This document shows positions 64,000 to 64,000 of a DNA stretch of 64,000 bases, piece by piece. This DNA is from Aegicerativicinus sediminis (GTDB lineage Bacteria > Bacteroidota > Bacteroidia > Flavobacteriales > Flavobacteriaceae): assembly GCF_015476115.1 (NCBI RefSeq), contig NZ_CP064295.1:1668001-1732000 (forward strand), given 5' to 3'. Each line of letters begins with the position of its first letter. Position 1 is the first letter of the stretch. Both the position numbers and the translations under genes were made by a program. The notes beneath the pieces were generated by a model that had not been told where the DNA came from, made no database searches, and saw only the letters and a program-made list of their open reading frames with translations.

Positions 64000-64000
64000 A

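Noticed and set aside
1-64000. CRISPR arrays, insertion sequences, integrases or toxin-antitoxin pairs
   Set aside because: No repeat-spacer pattern, transposase or integrase motifs, or short toxin-like pairs were seen on either strand by eye.

Overview
The window is AT-rich DNA that reads as a chromosome segment of a Bacteroidota, most likely a marine Flavobacteriaceae member. The evidence is the GH97 and GH127/GH146-type glycosidases, SPII lipoproteins with very short leaders, a fused homoserine acetyltransferase-aspartokinase-homoserine dehydrogenase, two promoter candidates of the TAnnTTTG type, and the four-gene ligase-associated DNA repair cluster. No phage, transposon, CRISPR or SusC/SusD pair was seen.

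Layout. (1) 2-5229, + strand: a compact molybdenum cofactor (Moco) operon, moeA (5' cut off), a TauE/SafE exporter, moaD, a MoeB-rhodanese-MoaE triple fusion, a MoaC-MoaB fusion, moaA. (2) 17955-5281, - strand: a seven-gene carbohydrate operon, a double DUF1080 lipoprotein, two Tat-type Gfo/Idh/MocA oxidoreductases, a beta-L-arabinofuranosidase, two GH43 enzymes, and an acetylesterase-GH97 fusion. Upstream lie a candidate LacI-family operator, a tRNA-Pro(GGG) with its own promoter and terminator, a GH28 pectinase-like enzyme, an outer-membrane barrel protein and a sodium:solute symporter. (3) 23083-26718, + strand: a SAM-I riboswitch, whose downstream hairpin can cover the GTG start codon, ahead of the MetX-aspartokinase-homoserine dehydrogenase fusion. 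(4) 26747-34664: a GH109-like enzyme divergent from four tandem lipoprotein sulfatases. (5) 34763-42612, + strand: a complete trans-4-hydroxy-L-proline catabolic operon (deaminase, semialdehyde dehydrogenase, epimerase, D-amino-acid oxidoreductase) with a DPP-IV-like peptidase and an AraC regulator. (6) 42616-48182: an esterase, a cupredoxin-like lipoprotein and a TolB-propeller amidohydrolase. (7) 48309-54016: exonuclease, ATP-dependent DNA ligase, DEXH helicase and PdeM endonuclease. (8) 54058-63999: a trehalose/alpha-glucoside utilisation region with LacI regulator, trehalase, SLC45-like MFS transporter, P-loop kinase, two (alpha/alpha)6-barrel glycosidases and a GH97 cut by the window edge.

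How the genes may work together. Regions 2, 4 and 5 suggest breakdown of a sulfated glycoprotein. Arabinose-cleaving enzymes and sulfatases would strip the glycan, a dipeptidyl peptidase would trim the peptide, and hydroxyproline would be converted to 2-oxoglutarate. A hydroxyproline-rich algal or plant glycoprotein is one candidate substrate; animal matrix (collagen plus sulfated glycans) is the main alternative. This linkage is inference from gene content and proximity. The two oxidoreductases plus the DUF1080 protein fit the recently recognised 3-keto route of glycoside cleavage, which would add a second, non-hydrolase way to open glycosidic bonds.
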